From Alteribacillus iranensis (lineage in GTDB: Bacteria; Bacillota; Bacilli; Bacillales; Marinococcaceae), in NCBI RefSeq assembly GCF_900113025.1, contig NZ_FONT01000005.1, forward strand, positions 186,001 to 250,000: 64,000 bases of DNA, read 5' to 3'. The notes beneath the pieces are model-generated. The model did not search any database. It worked only from the letters and a program-made list of their open reading frames with translations, and was not told where the DNA came from. Shown here in pieces: positions 26,347 through 35,840 of the stretch. Made by a program: the position numbers and the translations under genes. Positions within the stretch are counted from its first letter, which is position 1. Each line of letters starts with the position of its first letter.

Positions 26347-26837
26347 TCGCTTTCCTCCTTCCTGAACAACTCTTCTACGTTTGCTAAGATATGAATAAAG
26401 GCGCAACTTAAACCAATGGGTACGGCACTAAAAGGGATCCACATTGGTAGTTGAAGATTATTAGATTTTTGTGCTAAGACACTAGAAGATAACACCCACT
26501 GGTAGCTGTAATATAAAACGATGACTAAAAACAGAATAATTAGTGTATTCCCTGTAATTAAAAGTGCTTTTCTCCACACTGATGGTATGGCATCGAGCAA
26601 TATAGTAACAGAAGCCTGGGCTTTATACTTAAGCCCAAGACTTCCGCCAATAAAACTAATCCACACTAATAAGAATACTGCGGCTTCACCAGCCCATGAT
26701 AACGGGGAATTCAAGAAGTAGCGAAATAGCACTGCTAGTGCCATAACTGTCGTCATAGAGAACATCAGTACGATGGCAACATATTTTTCTATAACGGCCA
26801 ATCCGTTACTGACAATTTTCAATGGACTCCCTCCCAT
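26334..26837 (-). CDS. TRAP transporter small permease (DctQ family), second system
   Basis: A 167-residue four-helix membrane protein with the DctQ marks VLFRYFLNSPLSWAGEAAVFLLVWISFIGG (residues about 35-65) and LGLKYKAQASV. Ends 13 nt inside the dctM-type gene and starts 2 nt after the dctP-type stop, a tightly coupled P-Q-M block. Confidence 0.9.
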   Translation of the reverse strand: MGGSPLKIVSNGLAVIEKYVAIVLMFSMTTVMALAVLFRYFLNSPLSWAGEAAVFLLVWISFIGGSLGLKYKAQASVTILLDAIPSVWRKALLITGNTLIILFLVIVLYYSYQWVLSSSVLAQKSNNLQLPMWIPFSAVPIGLSCAFIHILANVEELFRKEESEWKS

Positions 26838-26839
26838 CG

Positions 26840-27913
26840 CTACTCACGGAATTCAGTGATGAATTTTTCTATTAGTGGATCTTTTTCTTTGTACACCTTA
26901 TCAAAGTTCTCAATCTGCTCAGCAAATACTTCTTTGTCTAACTCGTAAATAGTCATTCCTTCGTCTGATAACGTCTGTTTAAATTCTTCTTCTTGATCGA
27001 ATCGAGTGTTCACTGCGTAATCGGCTGCTGTTTCTAATGCATCCTTAACAATTTGCTGATCCTCTTCTGTTAAAGCGTTAAAAGTATCAGAGTTAACTAC
27101 CGCTACTGACGGCCATACCATGTGATTCGTAACTGCTCCGTAATCTACTACCTCGAAAAACTTGTTAGTGATTGTAGCATCTAAATCCATATCCATCCCG
27201 TCAATAACACCTGTTTGAACCGCAGAGTATACTTCAGGCAGAGGGATTCCTTCTGTAGAAGCACCAGCGGAATTATAAAATTCTAACATAGGTGGGCTAG
27301 GGGTGACTCGTAGAACCAAACCGTCCATATCCTCAGGACTTTTTACTTCTGTATCTTTGAATAACATTACGCGTTGTCCAGCAAATAAATAATCCAAACC
27401 TGTCATACCGTAGGAATCTAGCGTTCCTAACATTTCTTGAGCTACCTCGGACTTACGTGCTTCGTGGGCATCCTTAATTGTTTCAAATAGATAAGGAGTA
27501 AACCAAGCGGAAAAAGCTTCCTCACGTGAGCTTATTTCTGCAGCGGTAATAAATCCAAAATCTAAGGAACCGGATTCTATTTGTTGTAACATGTCACTTT
27601 CATTTCCCAGTTGTCCTGATGGATATATTTCAAGAGTCATGTTGCCATCGGAGTTAGCTTCTAATTCCTCTTTAAATTTCTCAGCCGCTTGATGCCACAT
27701 ATGAGCAGGAGGAGTAATTACTCCAAGTTTAAAACTATATTCAGCATCAGCTAATGCCTCAGTAGTGTCCTCAGTCGAGCTATCGCTCTCAGCTGGGTCA
27801 GATTCAGCCGATGATTCTTCACCGCCGTCACCCCCACCACCACAAGCAGTCAATAGAAATGCCAAGCTTAACGTTACGGTAAAGCTTTTCCAATACTTTT
27901 TCAAATCACCCAT
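26840..27913 (-). CDS. TRAP transporter substrate-binding lipoprotein (DctP family), second system
   Basis: A 357-residue receptor: signal peptide with lipobox AFLLTAC followed by a glycine/glutamate/serine-rich linker, then the DctP fold (GVITPPAHMWHQAAEKFKEEL, GQLGNESDMLQQIESGSLDFG). The ligand arginine lies in DGLVLRVTPSPPMLEFYNSAG and the family stretch PLPEVYSAVQTGVIDGMD follows. It lies 17 nt after the RibF-like gene at the end of the aromatic-degradation genes, supporting an aromatic carboxylate as ligand. Confidence 0.9.
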   Translation of the reverse strand: MGDLKKYWKSFTVTLSLAFLLTACGGGGDGGEESSAESDPAESDSSTEDTTEALADAEYSFKLGVITPPAHMWHQAAEKFKEELEANSDGNMTLEIYPSGQLGNESDMLQQIESGSLDFGFITAAEISSREEAFSAWFTPYLFETIKDAHEARKSEVAQEMLGTLDSYGMTGLDYLFAGQRVMLFKDTEVKSPEDMDGLVLRVTPSPPMLEFYNSAGASTEGIPLPEVYSAVQTGVIDGMDMDLDATITNKFFEVVDYGAVTNHMVWPSVAVVNSDTFNALTEEDQQIVKDALETAADYAVNTRFDQEEEFKQTLSDEGMTIYELDKEVFAEQIENFDKVYKEKDPLIEKFITEFRE

Positions 27914-27930
27914 CGTAAATGCCCCCTTTT

Positions 27931-28452
27931 TTAACCTAATAGATTAGAAGCTTCTTTTATTTCTCCCACATTTATCAACCTTCTAATTCGTGTGGATGAA
28001 ATCACTTTACCTTTTGGACAACGGACAGGATCAACCGGCCTTACGTTAAAATGTTGTTTCAGAAGCTGTACATTTCCACTTCTACCCCTGCCAAATCGAA
28101 AATCATTTCCGACTAATATTTCTTTTGGATGGAGCTTGGTTAATTCGTGCAAGAAATCTTCAGCACTTCTATGAACATAACTCCTATCAAATGATGCTAT
28201 AATCGTTTGATCAATGCCCATTTCACTTAGTATCTCTACTTTTCGAGCTACATCCGTGAGAATGATAGAATGTTGAAAGTAAGCTCTCGGCGGTGGATCA
28301 AACGTATACACGATACATGGAACATTATGACAACGGCTTCTATCGATAGCTTCACTTATGACAGCCTGGTGACCAAGGTGCATCCCGTCAAAGGCTCCAA
28401 TGGCAACAACAGAGCCATCCAATCTGGGAGTGCTCTTTTCGTGAACGATCAT
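27931..28452 (-). CDS. RibF-type FMN adenylyltransferase domain protein without riboflavin kinase domain
   Basis: Only 173 residues, against about 310 for bifunctional RibF. The nucleotidyltransferase half is complete: VAIGAFDGMHLGHQAVI (HxGH motif), the GNDFRFGRGRSGN loop, and the KVISSTRIRR (ISSTxxR) motif near the C-terminus. The riboflavin kinase domain is missing and no second frame supplies it. It would make FAD from FMN and ATP. In the anthranilate cluster of Geobacillus thermodenitrificans a bifunctional riboflavin kinase/FMN adenylyltransferase supplies FAD to the hydroxylase, and this is probably a reduced form of it. The start follows AAGGAG. Confidence 0.85.
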   Translation of the reverse strand: MIVHEKSTPRLDGSVVAIGAFDGMHLGHQAVISEAIDRSRCHNVPCIVYTFDPPPRAYFQHSIILTDVARKVEILSEMGIDQTIIASFDRSYVHRSAEDFLHELTKLHPKEILVGNDFRFGRGRSGNVQLLKQHFNVRPVDPVRCPKGKVISSTRIRRLINVGEIKEASNLLG

Positions 28453-28485
28453 GTCTGCTGTCTCCTTTCTTCCTTTGAAAACGTT

Positions 28486-28499
28486 AAGAGTATGATAAT
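28486..28499. promoter_or_regulatory. cre-like site inside the anthranilate operon
   Basis: TGAAAACGTTAAGA matches the CcpA consensus TGWAANCGNTNWCA at 13 of 14 positions. It lies in the 48-bp gap between the tautomerase and RibF-like genes. Bound there, CcpA would act as a roadblock reducing transcription of the transporter genes. Weak evidence on its own. Confidence 0.3.
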
Positions 28500-28500
28500 T

Positions 28501-28692
28501 TTATTGATTTTCCTCTCTCTTTGTAATCCCACCTGTCGCCCAATCGTCCTCTGGTATTTCGTGCAACAAGATTTTTATTTTACTTTTATCGGCTCCAATA
28601 CTTGAATGAATAGCACCTGTCACTTCTTCAATAAGCTTCTTTTTTTGCTCTGTTGTTCGTCCTTCCAAGATGTGTATATGAGCAATTGGCAT
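28501..28692 (-). CDS. 4-oxalocrotonate tautomerase family protein
   Basis: A 63-residue tautomerase. After removal of Met the protein starts with Pro, the catalytic base of the family (PIAHIHILEGR), followed by the typical arginine and the KKLIEEVTGAI helix. It interconverts 2-hydroxymuconate and 2-oxo-3-hexenedioate (4-oxalocrotonate), the substrate of the decarboxylase encoded 16 nt upstream. In an aminomuconate route the deaminase may already give the keto form, so the tautomerase would help keep the right isomer. Confidence 0.9.
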   Translation of the reverse strand: MPIAHIHILEGRTTEQKKKLIEEVTGAIHSSIGADKSKIKILLHEIPEDDWATGGITKREENQ

Positions 28693-28708
28693 TGTTGGTC
28701 CTCCTGTT

Positions 28709-29491
28709 TTACTCTTTCATCTCCAGTGTCAAAGTATCGAGTCCTTCATAAATGACTTCTAATGTATCCCCCGCCTCCACACTGACCGCTTCTGTTACTG
28801 CTCCAACCAACACAATCATACCTGGTTTGATAGACAGATTTTCTCTACTAATCATCTTAGCCAGCTCTCTAACCGAATGGACAGGATGGTCCAAAACAGC
28901 GCTGCCATAACCTGACTGGACTTCCTCCCCATTTTTTAGCATGGTAGTTTTCACTTTATTCCAAGCCGTTTGTGAGGGGGCATATACTTGGGTTCCTAAA
29001 ATAAATTTAGTCGATGATGCATTATCTGCGATAACATCCGGTAAGGTGAATTTAAAATTTTCATATCGGCTGTCAATCACTTCTAACGCTAAATAAACCC
29101 CTTCTGTTGCTTCCCATACATCCCTTGGACGCAAATCGGCTCCTTGTAGTTCTTTGTTGATAACAAAAGCGAATTCCGGCTCCACTTTTGGATGAATCAA
29201 CTCACCTACATGGAGGACGGGATCTCTTAATTCCATGGAATCTGTTAATCTACCATAGATCGGCTCATCCACGTTCATCGATACTTGCTTCGCTTTACTC
29301 GTCAGCCCCATTTTCCAACCTACCATTGGATCATTTCTGTCCAAGTATCTATCAATGGACAGCTTTTGAATTTCGTAAGCTTCCTCAACAGACAATTCAG
29401 GGTAATCATTTGTGATTTTTGTCATTTCCTTACCTAGCTGTTGGTGTTCGTCCATTTTTGCTGCGATTTGGTGTAAATCCAACACTTTCAC
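28709..29491 (-). CDS. 4-oxalocrotonate decarboxylase (DmpH/NbaG type)
   Basis: A 260-residue member of the fumarylpyruvate/hydratase-decarboxylase family. The features VGWKMGLTSKAKQ, EPIYGRLTDSM, LIHPKVEPEFAFV and VIDSRYENFKF with DVIADNASSTKFILG agree with DmpH/XylI decarboxylases more closely than with the hydratases. It removes CO2 from 2-oxo-3-hexenedioate to give 2-oxopent-4-enoate. It forms a pair with the hydratase gene at 31438, as in meta-cleavage operons where the two proteins form a complex. Confidence 0.85.
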   Translation of the reverse strand: MKVLDLHQIAAKMDEHQQLGKEMTKITNDYPELSVEEAYEIQKLSIDRYLDRNDPMVGWKMGLTSKAKQVSMNVDEPIYGRLTDSMELRDPVLHVGELIHPKVEPEFAFVINKELQGADLRPRDVWEATEGVYLALEVIDSRYENFKFTLPDVIADNASSTKFILGTQVYAPSQTAWNKVKTTMLKNGEEVQSGYGSAVLDHPVHSVRELAKMISRENLSIKPGMIVLVGAVTEAVSVEAGDTLEVIYEGLDTLTLEMKE

Positions 29492-29496
29492 CTCTA

Positions 29497-30531
29497 TTAA
29501 GAAATTTTATAGCCGGCTAACTCACTTGCTACGTCAATAATCATGTCTTCCTGTCCGCCGACCACTTTTCTCTTTCCTAGTTCAATTAAAATATCTCTTG
29601 GATCTAAGCGGTATTTTTCTGCAGCACGATATGCATGAAGAAGGAAACTGGAATATACACCGGCATATCCTAGTACCAAACTACCTTTAGTAATCTCCTG
29701 CGGTTCTTGCAAAATAGGTGCGACTATATCTTCAGCCAAGTCCATCATTTTATAAATATCAATACCTGTTTGAATGTTCAGACGATCTAGAACTGAAACA
29801 AGTACCTCGGTTTGTGTATTGCCAGCCCCCGCTCCTAAACACCGAACACTTCCATCAATTCTTGTTGCGCCTTCTTCAATAGCTGCTAAAGTATTTGCCA
29901 TCGCTAACGACAGATTATTGTGAGCATGGAACCCGACCTTCACTGATAGATTTTCTTTTAATAGACTAATTCTTTCCCTTACTTCATGGGGGAGCAACGC
30001 ACCTGCAGAATCGACAACATAAACTGTGTCTGCTCCGTAGCTTTCCATCAGTAAAGCTTGTTCCAATAATTTTTCAGCTGGAACCATGTGAGACATCATC
30101 AAGAAGCCTACTGTTTCCATTCCTAACTCTTTTGCTAATTGAATATGCTGCTTCGAAACATCCGCTTCTGTAACATGCGTTGCAACTCGTACCATTTTAG
30201 CCCCTATTTTCTCTGCTTCTTTTAGATCTTCGACTGTTCCGATCCCCGGCAGCAGAAGAACAGCTATAGCTGAACGCTCAGCCGCATTTACTGCCGCTTC
30301 AATGAGTTCCATTTCGTTTGTCTTCGAAAATCCGTATTGAATTGAAGATCCTCCGAGACCATCCCCATGGGACACTTCTATATAAGGTACATTTGCATCA
30401 TCCAGGGATTTCACTACATTCGTTACTTGTTCTGTAGTAAAACTGTGACTAATAGCATGACTACCATCTCGTAAAGCAACTTCGGTAATAACAACTTCTC
30501 TCTCACTCACTGGAATTCTCCTTCCTCTCAT
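29497..30531 (-). CDS. 4-hydroxy-2-oxovalerate aldolase (DmpG/NbaI type)
   Basis: A 344-residue TIM-barrel aldolase. It opens with [19 protein letters not shown], where the RDG Asp and later HAHNN supply the metal ligands, and the C-terminal region has [11 protein letters not shown]. It splits 4-hydroxy-2-oxovalerate into pyruvate and acetaldehyde and in known systems channels acetaldehyde to the partner dehydrogenase, encoded 3 nt upstream. The frame starts at 30531 with AGGAAGGAGAAT-like purine sequence before it. Confidence 0.93.
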   Translation of the reverse strand: MRGRRIPVSEREVVITEVALRDGSHAISHSFTTEQVTNVVKSLDDANVPYIEVSHGDGLGGSSIQYGFSKTNEMELIEAAVNAAERSAIAVLLLPGIGTVEDLKEAEKIGAKMVRVATHVTEADVSKQHIQLAKELGMETVGFLMMSHMVPAEKLLEQALLMESYGADTVYVVDSAGALLPHEVRERISLLKENLSVKVGFHAHNNLSLAMANTLAAIEEGATRIDGSVRCLGAGAGNTQTEVLVSVLDRLNIQTGIDIYKMMDLAEDIVAPILQEPQEITKGSLVLGYAGVYSSFLLHAYRAAEKYRLDPRDILIELGKRKVVGGQEDMIIDVASELAGYKIS

Positions 30532-30534
30532 AGT

Positions 30535-31422
30535 TCACATGTTCTCTGATACACTTAATTGGTGCTTTGCTAATTCTTCCGCTACTTTGATCGCTGATGC
30601 CGTCATGATATCTAAATTACCAGCATAGGATGGGAGGTAATCCGCCGCTCCTTCTACCTCAATAAATACGGTAATTTGATCGCCATCAAAAATAGGTTCT
30701 GTTCTTAGTTTGTAGCCAGGAACATATTGCTGTACTTGAGAAGCCCGATTCCTTATCGCTTTTATGAGTTCTTCTTGGCGCTCCTCGGCTCCAGGGGCAA
30801 TACATTGCACGGTGTCTCTCATGATAATCGGCGGCTCTGCTGGATTAAGTATAATAATAGCTTTTCCTTTTTTCGCCCCGCCAATTTTCTCAATCCCTCT
30901 CGCCGTTGTATAAGTAAATTCATCGATATTTGCTCTCGTCCCAGGACCTGCACTTTTGCTGGCAATCGTTGCTACAATCTCTGCGTAGTCTACCGGGCAG
31001 ACGGAATGAATAGCGTTTACAATCGGTATTGTTGCCTGACCTCCACAAGTAATCATGTTAATATTTTGCTGGTCCAAATGTTCATTTAAGTTTACAGTTG
31101 GGACCACAAATGGCCCAATAGCTGCTGGAGTTAAGTCTATAATTTTTTTATTAATCTTCTTAAGTTCCGATGCATGGTACGCATGCGCTTTTGCTGAGGT
31201 TGCGTCAAACAATATATCAGCTGTTTCAGGATCCTCTAAAAATCCATCGATACCATTATCATATACACAGTGACCATGGTTCTTCGCACGGTGCAGACCG
31301 TCAGATTCTGGGTCAATTCCAATCATCGCCGACATTTCCAAAAAGTTCGAGCGCTCCACCTTTAACATTAAATCTGTTCCTATGTTACCGGAACCGATAA
31401 TTCCTACTTTGATTTTTTTCAT
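30535..31422 (-). CDS. acetaldehyde dehydrogenase, acetylating (DmpF/NbaJ type)
   Basis: A 295-residue enzyme with an N-terminal Rossmann motif ([18 protein letters not shown]) and the catalytic Cys in [13 protein letters not shown] (about residue 130). It converts acetaldehyde, NAD and CoA to acetyl-CoA, the last step of the meta-cleavage pathway. It is located directly before its aldolase partner, 3 nt apart. Confidence 0.93.
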   Translation of the reverse strand: MKKIKVGIIGSGNIGTDLMLKVERSNFLEMSAMIGIDPESDGLHRAKNHGHCVYDNGIDGFLEDPETADILFDATSAKAHAYHASELKKINKKIIDLTPAAIGPFVVPTVNLNEHLDQQNINMITCGGQATIPIVNAIHSVCPVDYAEIVATIASKSAGPGTRANIDEFTYTTARGIEKIGGAKKGKAIIILNPAEPPIIMRDTVQCIAPGAEERQEELIKAIRNRASQVQQYVPGYKLRTEPIFDGDQITVFIEVEGAADYLPSYAGNLDIMTASAIKVAEELAKHQLSVSENM

Positions 31423-31437
31423 CCTCTCACTACTCCT

Positions 31438-32217
31438 TTATGCAAAACTCACTTCTACTTCCCCGAGGTAAGGAAAGACAGCTTTGAACTGGTCACCTGG
31501 TGCGGCATCTACCGCGGCAGATAATGCCCCGGAAAGGATGATTTCGCCGGCTTTTAATGTAATATCATATTCAGATAACTTATTGGCGAGCCAAGCAACA
31601 CAATAAGCTGGATTTCCTAACGCAGCAGATCCTTTCCCGCGATTCATTTCTTCATCATTTTTGTAAAACACCATTTCTTCTTCGACAAGATCGATTTCAT
31701 TAAGACTTCGTTTATTATTGCCTAATATAAATAAACCTGATGAAGCGTTGTCAGCAATTGTATCAGCAAGTGTGATTTTCCAGTCTTGAATCCGGCTGTC
31801 TACAATTTCAAGAGCGGGAGCAACAAATTCGGTTGCTTCCAGTACATCTTCTGTTGTTATTCCAGGGCCTTTCAAATCACGCTTCAGTATAAATGCAATC
31901 TCACCTTCTACTTTCGGCTGCATGACCTGTTTTCTGGAGATAATTCCTTTGTCTTTGACTTCCATACTTGTTAGTAGATGGCCGTAATCTGGTTCACTTA
32001 CACCTAATAGTTCTTGCATGGCTTTTGAGGTAAGTCCAATCTTCTTACCAACGATGGCTTCGCCTTTGGAAACCTTCTGTTCAATAGTTGTTAATTGAAT
32101 ATCGTAAGCCTCTCTAATAGCAAGATCAGGATTTAAGGAAGTTACTGGTTCGACTCCTTTTCTCTCCTTTTCCGCAGAAGCTAAGTGTTCTGATAAAGAC
32201 ATTACTTTTTCATTCAC
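31438..32217 (-). CDS. 2-oxopent-4-enoate hydratase (DmpE/NbaH type)
   Basis: A 259-residue paralogue of the decarboxylase at 28709. Features closer to hydratases are VGKKIGLTSKAMQ, EPDYGHLLTSM, MQPKVEGEIAFIL and DSRIQDWKITLADTIADNASS. It adds water to 2-oxopent-4-enoate to give 4-hydroxy-2-oxovalerate. Assignment between hydratase and decarboxylase rests on these motif comparisons and could be swapped. Confidence 0.83.
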   Translation of the reverse strand: MNEKVMSLSEHLASAEKERKGVEPVTSLNPDLAIREAYDIQLTTIEQKVSKGEAIVGKKIGLTSKAMQELLGVSEPDYGHLLTSMEVKDKGIISRKQVMQPKVEGEIAFILKRDLKGPGITTEDVLEATEFVAPALEIVDSRIQDWKITLADTIADNASSGLFILGNNKRSLNEIDLVEEEMVFYKNDEEMNRGKGSAALGNPAYCVAWLANKLSEYDITLKAGEIILSGALSAAVDAAPGDQFKAVFPYLGEVEVSFA

Positions 32218-32236
32218 TTCGTGGCCCTCCGTAACC

Positions 32237-33706
32237 TTACATTTTTATCGTGACGTTCGATAGTTCGCTGTAAAAGTCAAAGCTGTGAGCTCCACCTTCA
32301 CGTCCGATACCGCTGTTTTTCATACCTCCGAACGGCGTTCTAAGATCTCGTAAGTACCAGGTGTTAACCCAGATAATTCCTGCTTCTATTTGTTGGGCTA
32401 CGCGATGAGCGCGCCGTAAATCATTTGTCCATATTGTAGCTCCCAGTCCGTAATGAGTGTCATTTGCCTGTTTAATGACTTCCTCTTCTTCTTGAAACGG
32501 AACTACCGTGACAACAGGCCCAAAGATCTCTTCTCTGATGCAGCGGGAGTCCCTGTCCAGGTCTGTAATAATGGTCGGATTGATATAATATCCCTTTTCC
32601 ATGTTTGCCGGACGTCCACCGCCTGAGAGGAGGGTTCCGCCTTCTTCTTTTGCGATATCGATGTAGCTCATTACTTTTTCATAATGTTCTTTACTTACCA
32701 CTGCTCCTACACGTGTCCCTGATTCAAAGGGGTCCCCTACTTTTAAATCCTTGGTCGCGGCCGTGAATTTTTCAAGAAATTCTTTATACATACCTTCTTG
32801 AACGTAGATTCTAGATCCACAAAGGCATACCTCCCCTTGATTCATAAAGCTAGATTTCAAGGTCGTTTCAATGACTTCATCTATATCAGAATCGTCAAAA
32901 ATAATATTTGGATTTTTACCACCAAGCTCAAAAGAGAGCTTCTTCAGCGTAGGCGCCGCCGCCTGCATAATGGCCGTTCCTGTTTTCGTCTCCCCTGTAA
33001 AAGTTACCGCATCCACATCAGGGTGCTCCGTAATAGCCGCACCTGCCGAATTGGCTCCAAAACCGTGGACAAGGTTAACGACGCCATCCGGCACTCCAGC
33101 TTCCTTACAAATTTCCGCCAGTACAGTCGCTGTCATCGGCGTCCATTCAGCTGGTTTCATTACGGCTGTGTTTCCAGCCGCCAGACAAGGTGCTAATTTC
33201 CAAGTTAAGAGGAGAAGCGGGAGGTTCCATGGATTAATCATCCCGACCACTCCAACCGGGCGACGAATGGCGTAGTGTAAAGCCTGTTGATCTTGCTGGT
33301 ACGCTTCCGTCCCCATCGACGTCAAATAGTCGGCAAAGAAATAGAAGTTATAAGCCGCTCTCTTGATGTCCATTTCAAGCGCTATTTCATATGGTTTCCC
33401 CGTGTCCAACGCTTCAAGGACAGCCATTTCCTCTTGTCGTTCAGTAATTAAATCACCAATACGACGCAAGATGTTTGAGCGTTCTCGGTTTGTGATCGTT
33501 TTCCATTCTCCATTTAGCGCTTTTCTAGCTGCTTTCACTGCCCGGTCAACCTCTTTTTTTCCTCCTTCTTCTACTGTTCCTAATACTTCTTCCGTCGCCG
33601 GATTGATATTTTGAAATTGAGTGTCGGAGGAGACGAATTCTCCGTCAATGAAATGAAAACAATTAATCGCCTCTACTTTGTTTTTAGGAATTTCTTTCAC
33701 CTGCAT
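32237..33706 (-). CDS. 2-aminomuconate / 2-hydroxymuconate 6-semialdehyde dehydrogenase
   Basis: ALDH superfamily, 489 residues. The cofactor segment MINPWNLPLLLLTWKLAPCLAAGN, the Glu in FELGGKNPNIIFDD and the nucleophile Cys in NQGEVCLCGSRIYV are present. The C-terminal WVNTWYLRDLRTPFGGMKNSG is the version seen in HMSDH/AMSDH enzymes. In this operon the expected substrate is 2-aminomuconate 6-semialdehyde formed by the decarboxylase encoded at 34217. Confidence 0.9.
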   Translation of the reverse strand: MQVKEIPKNKVEAINCFHFIDGEFVSSDTQFQNINPATEEVLGTVEEGGKKEVDRAVKAARKALNGEWKTITNRERSNILRRIGDLITERQEEMAVLEALDTGKPYEIALEMDIKRAAYNFYFFADYLTSMGTEAYQQDQQALHYAIRRPVGVVGMINPWNLPLLLLTWKLAPCLAAGNTAVMKPAEWTPMTATVLAEICKEAGVPDGVVNLVHGFGANSAGAAITEHPDVDAVTFTGETKTGTAIMQAAAPTLKKLSFELGGKNPNIIFDDSDIDEVIETTLKSSFMNQGEVCLCGSRIYVQEGMYKEFLEKFTAATKDLKVGDPFESGTRVGAVVSKEHYEKVMSYIDIAKEEGGTLLSGGGRPANMEKGYYINPTIITDLDRDSRCIREEIFGPVVTVVPFQEEEEVIKQANDTHYGLGATIWTNDLRRAHRVAQQIEAGIIWVNTWYLRDLRTPFGGMKNSGIGREGGAHSFDFYSELSNVTIKM

Positions 33707-33798
33707 GATGCATGCCTCCTCTCTTGAACTCCTCCCACTTCCTTAACAGTAGAAGTAGGAGATTTCAGCGCACAGCAGAGTTACGTGGATCTCTTCAA

Positions 33799-34269
33799 TT
33801 AATCGCTGTCTTCTTCCACCTCTACGATCATTTCTATTTCAATCGCAGTGTTGTTGGGAAGCTGCTGCATGCCCACTGCAGAGCGGGCATGTTTTCCACG
33901 ATCTCCAAAGACTTCCACTAGTAAGTCGGAAGCTCCATTCATCACCTTAGGCTGTCCAGTGAACTCTTCCGTGCAATTTACCATTCCTAATATTTTGACT
34001 ACTTTTTTTACTTTATTTAAATCTCCTAACTCCGCTTTCAGTACACTCAATAAATTAACCATCGATTCACGGGATGCTTGGTAACCGTCTTCCTCTGTTA
34101 GATCCCCACCGACTTTCCCGTGATAATTATCGACTCCTTGCCCAGAAGTAAAAATTAAGTTACCAACACGCTGATGACTAATATAGTTGCCAGCTGCCGG
34201 CCGAACGTCTTTTAATTTAATTCCCAGAGCTTGAAGCTTCTCTTCCGGCGACATCACTTGTGAGCTCAT
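33799..34269 (-). CDS. RidA-family protein, probable 2-aminomuconate deaminase
   Basis: A 156-residue YjgF/YER057c/UK114-fold protein, longer than generic RidA (about 125). Visible are NLIFTSGQGVD and the C-terminal PNNTAIEIEMIVEV with an SAVGMQQLP stretch holding the usual active-site region. The 2-aminomuconate deaminases of 2-aminophenol and nitrobenzoate degradation belong to this fold. With the surrounding genes it should convert 2-aminomuconate to 2-oxo-3-hexenedioate and ammonia. It overlaps the decarboxylase gene by 53 nt. Confidence 0.85.
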   Translation of the reverse strand: MSSQVMSPEEKLQALGIKLKDVRPAAGNYISHQRVGNLIFTSGQGVDNYHGKVGGDLTEEDGYQASRESMVNLLSVLKAELGDLNKVKKVVKILGMVNCTEEFTGQPKVMNGASDLLVEVFGDRGKHARSAVGMQQLPNNTAIEIEMIVEVEEDSD

Positions 34270-35278
34270 TGATTATCTTTTTCTCCTTTACATTTAAAAA
34301 TTGAATGGCATTCTCACCTAACATTCGTTTCTTTTGTTCCGTTGTTATATTGTCCATTTGATCTATCACTTGACCTGGAGGTATTTCACGTAATAAAAAC
34401 GGATAATCCGATCCCATCATAATCCGATCATGACCAAAACGATCGATGAGATACTGCAGGTTCAGTGGATCATAATTAAGGGAATCAAAATACAAATTAT
34501 CTATATAATAACTTGGTGGATGACTCGTTAAACGTAAGTGCGGCCATACTTTCCAACCTTGGTCCAGTCGAGGCAAAATGTAAGGAAACGAGCCTCCTCC
34601 ATGTGAGAAACAAATCTTGAGACGTGGATATTTTTCAATCACGCCACTCCATATCAAGCTCGCCGCCGCAAGTGCTGTTTCACTAGGCATGCCAACCGTA
34701 TACATAAAATTATGGCGTGGTGTACGATCTCTAGCCATTGTCTCCCACGGGTGAATAAAAATGGGTACATCCCATTTCTCAGCCATCTCAAAAAAAGGAG
34801 CGAATTCCTTGGCATCTAAGTTTATTCCATTAACATTGGTCCCAATTTCAATCCCCGATAAATTCAAGTCATGCACGCATCGATCCATCTCAGCGATAGC
34901 TGTATCGGTATCCTGCATGGGCACAGTTCCAAGTCCTAAAAATCTTCCCGGGTGTTGGTTGACAGTATTTGCGATAAAATCATTTTGAATGCGGGCCATC
35001 TCTAAGGCTTCCGAAGCAGGGGCCCAGTACGAGAAAGTGACAGGAATCGGGGAAAGGACTTGCATATCGACTCCCTCCCGATCCATGTCTTTGATTCGTT
35101 TCTCCGGATCCCATACTTGATCAGTGACTTCCCTAAATACACTGCCGCCCACCATAATATTCGCACCGCACGTACAGGTCTGGTGCAAAGTTGGCCAACG
35201 GTCTTGACCATATTTTTCACTGAAATCCGGAATATCCTGCGGAATGATATGAGTGTGAAAATCTACCCTCATGTCCAT
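34217..35278 (-). CDS. 2-amino-3-carboxymuconate-6-semialdehyde decarboxylase (ACMSD, NbaD type)
   Basis: A 353-residue amidohydrolase-fold decarboxylase. Zinc ligands are visible: HxH in VDFHTHIIP, a His in DVPIFIHPWE, and Asp in MMGSDYPF; KICFSHGGGSFPYILPRLDQGW is the typical ACMSD stretch with the second catalytic His. It decarboxylates the unstable ring-fission product of 3-hydroxyanthranilate and so prevents its closure to quinolinate. The start overlaps the dioxygenase stop (ATGGACATGA), and the C-terminal tail beyond about residue 330 overlaps the RidA start. Confidence 0.92.
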   Translation of the reverse strand: MDMRVDFHTHIIPQDIPDFSEKYGQDRWPTLHQTCTCGANIMVGGSVFREVTDQVWDPEKRIKDMDREGVDMQVLSPIPVTFSYWAPASEALEMARIQNDFIANTVNQHPGRFLGLGTVPMQDTDTAIAEMDRCVHDLNLSGIEIGTNVNGINLDAKEFAPFFEMAEKWDVPIFIHPWETMARDRTPRHNFMYTVGMPSETALAAASLIWSGVIEKYPRLKICFSHGGGSFPYILPRLDQGWKVWPHLRLTSHPPSYYIDNLYFDSLNYDPLNLQYLIDRFGHDRIMMGSDYPFLLREIPPGQVIDQMDNITTEQKKRMLGENAIQFLNVKEKKIINELTSDVAGREASSSGN

Positions 35279-35823
35279 TCCCTTGCTTCCGGAGGCATTT
35301 TATGGCCACAGTTATCACATGTTCTTAATTTTTCATTACTGTTGAATTGTTCAATAGCTCCCTTGACTTGCGTTTCTATATTTGACAGCTGAACCGTAAC
35401 GCGGTGCATTTCGTGATCGCAATCATCGCAGAACCATACAAAATCTTCGAGTTCTCCTTCCTTCCGTTTCCTCTCAAGAACGATACCGTACGTATTTGCC
35501 GGACGGTGAGGAGAATGCGGGACATTCGCAGGAAGCATAAAGACCTCTCCCTCCCCAACTGTTACAACTTCTCTTTCACCTTTATCATTAATACATTCGA
35601 CGTGGCAGCTCCCCTTTACTTGGTAGAAAAATTCATCCGATGGGTCCACATGAAAATCCCGTCTTTTATTTGGACCGCCAAGTATCATCGCAATAAATTC
35701 GGAGTCTTCCCACATTACTTTATTGTTAACAGGCGGCTGGAGGAGGTCTTTATTGTCTTCAATTGTCTTCATTAAATTAAAGCATCTTGTACTCAAATTC
35801 GTATTTTCAGACTTTAAAGCCAT
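35269..35823 (-). CDS. 3-hydroxyanthranilate 3,4-dioxygenase
   Basis: A cupin extradiol dioxygenase of 184 residues. The iron ligands fit RDFHVDPSDEFFYQVKG (His and Glu) and PHSPHRPANTYG (His). The C-terminus has two CxxC pairs (FCDDCDHE and CDNCGHKMPPE) forming the rubredoxin-like metal site seen in bacterial and yeast enzymes. It opens the ring of 3-hydroxyanthranilate to 2-amino-3-carboxymuconate semialdehyde. It is followed, with overlap, by the decarboxylase for that product, which makes the assignment firm. Confidence 0.94.
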   Translation of the reverse strand: MALKSENTNLSTRCFNLMKTIEDNKDLLQPPVNNKVMWEDSEFIAMILGGPNKRRDFHVDPSDEFFYQVKGSCHVECINDKGEREVVTVGEGEVFMLPANVPHSPHRPANTYGIVLERKRKEGELEDFVWFCDDCDHEMHRVTVQLSNIETQVKGAIEQFNSNEKLRTCDNCGHKMPPEAREWT

Positions 35824-35840
35824 TAAAATCTTCCTTTCTA

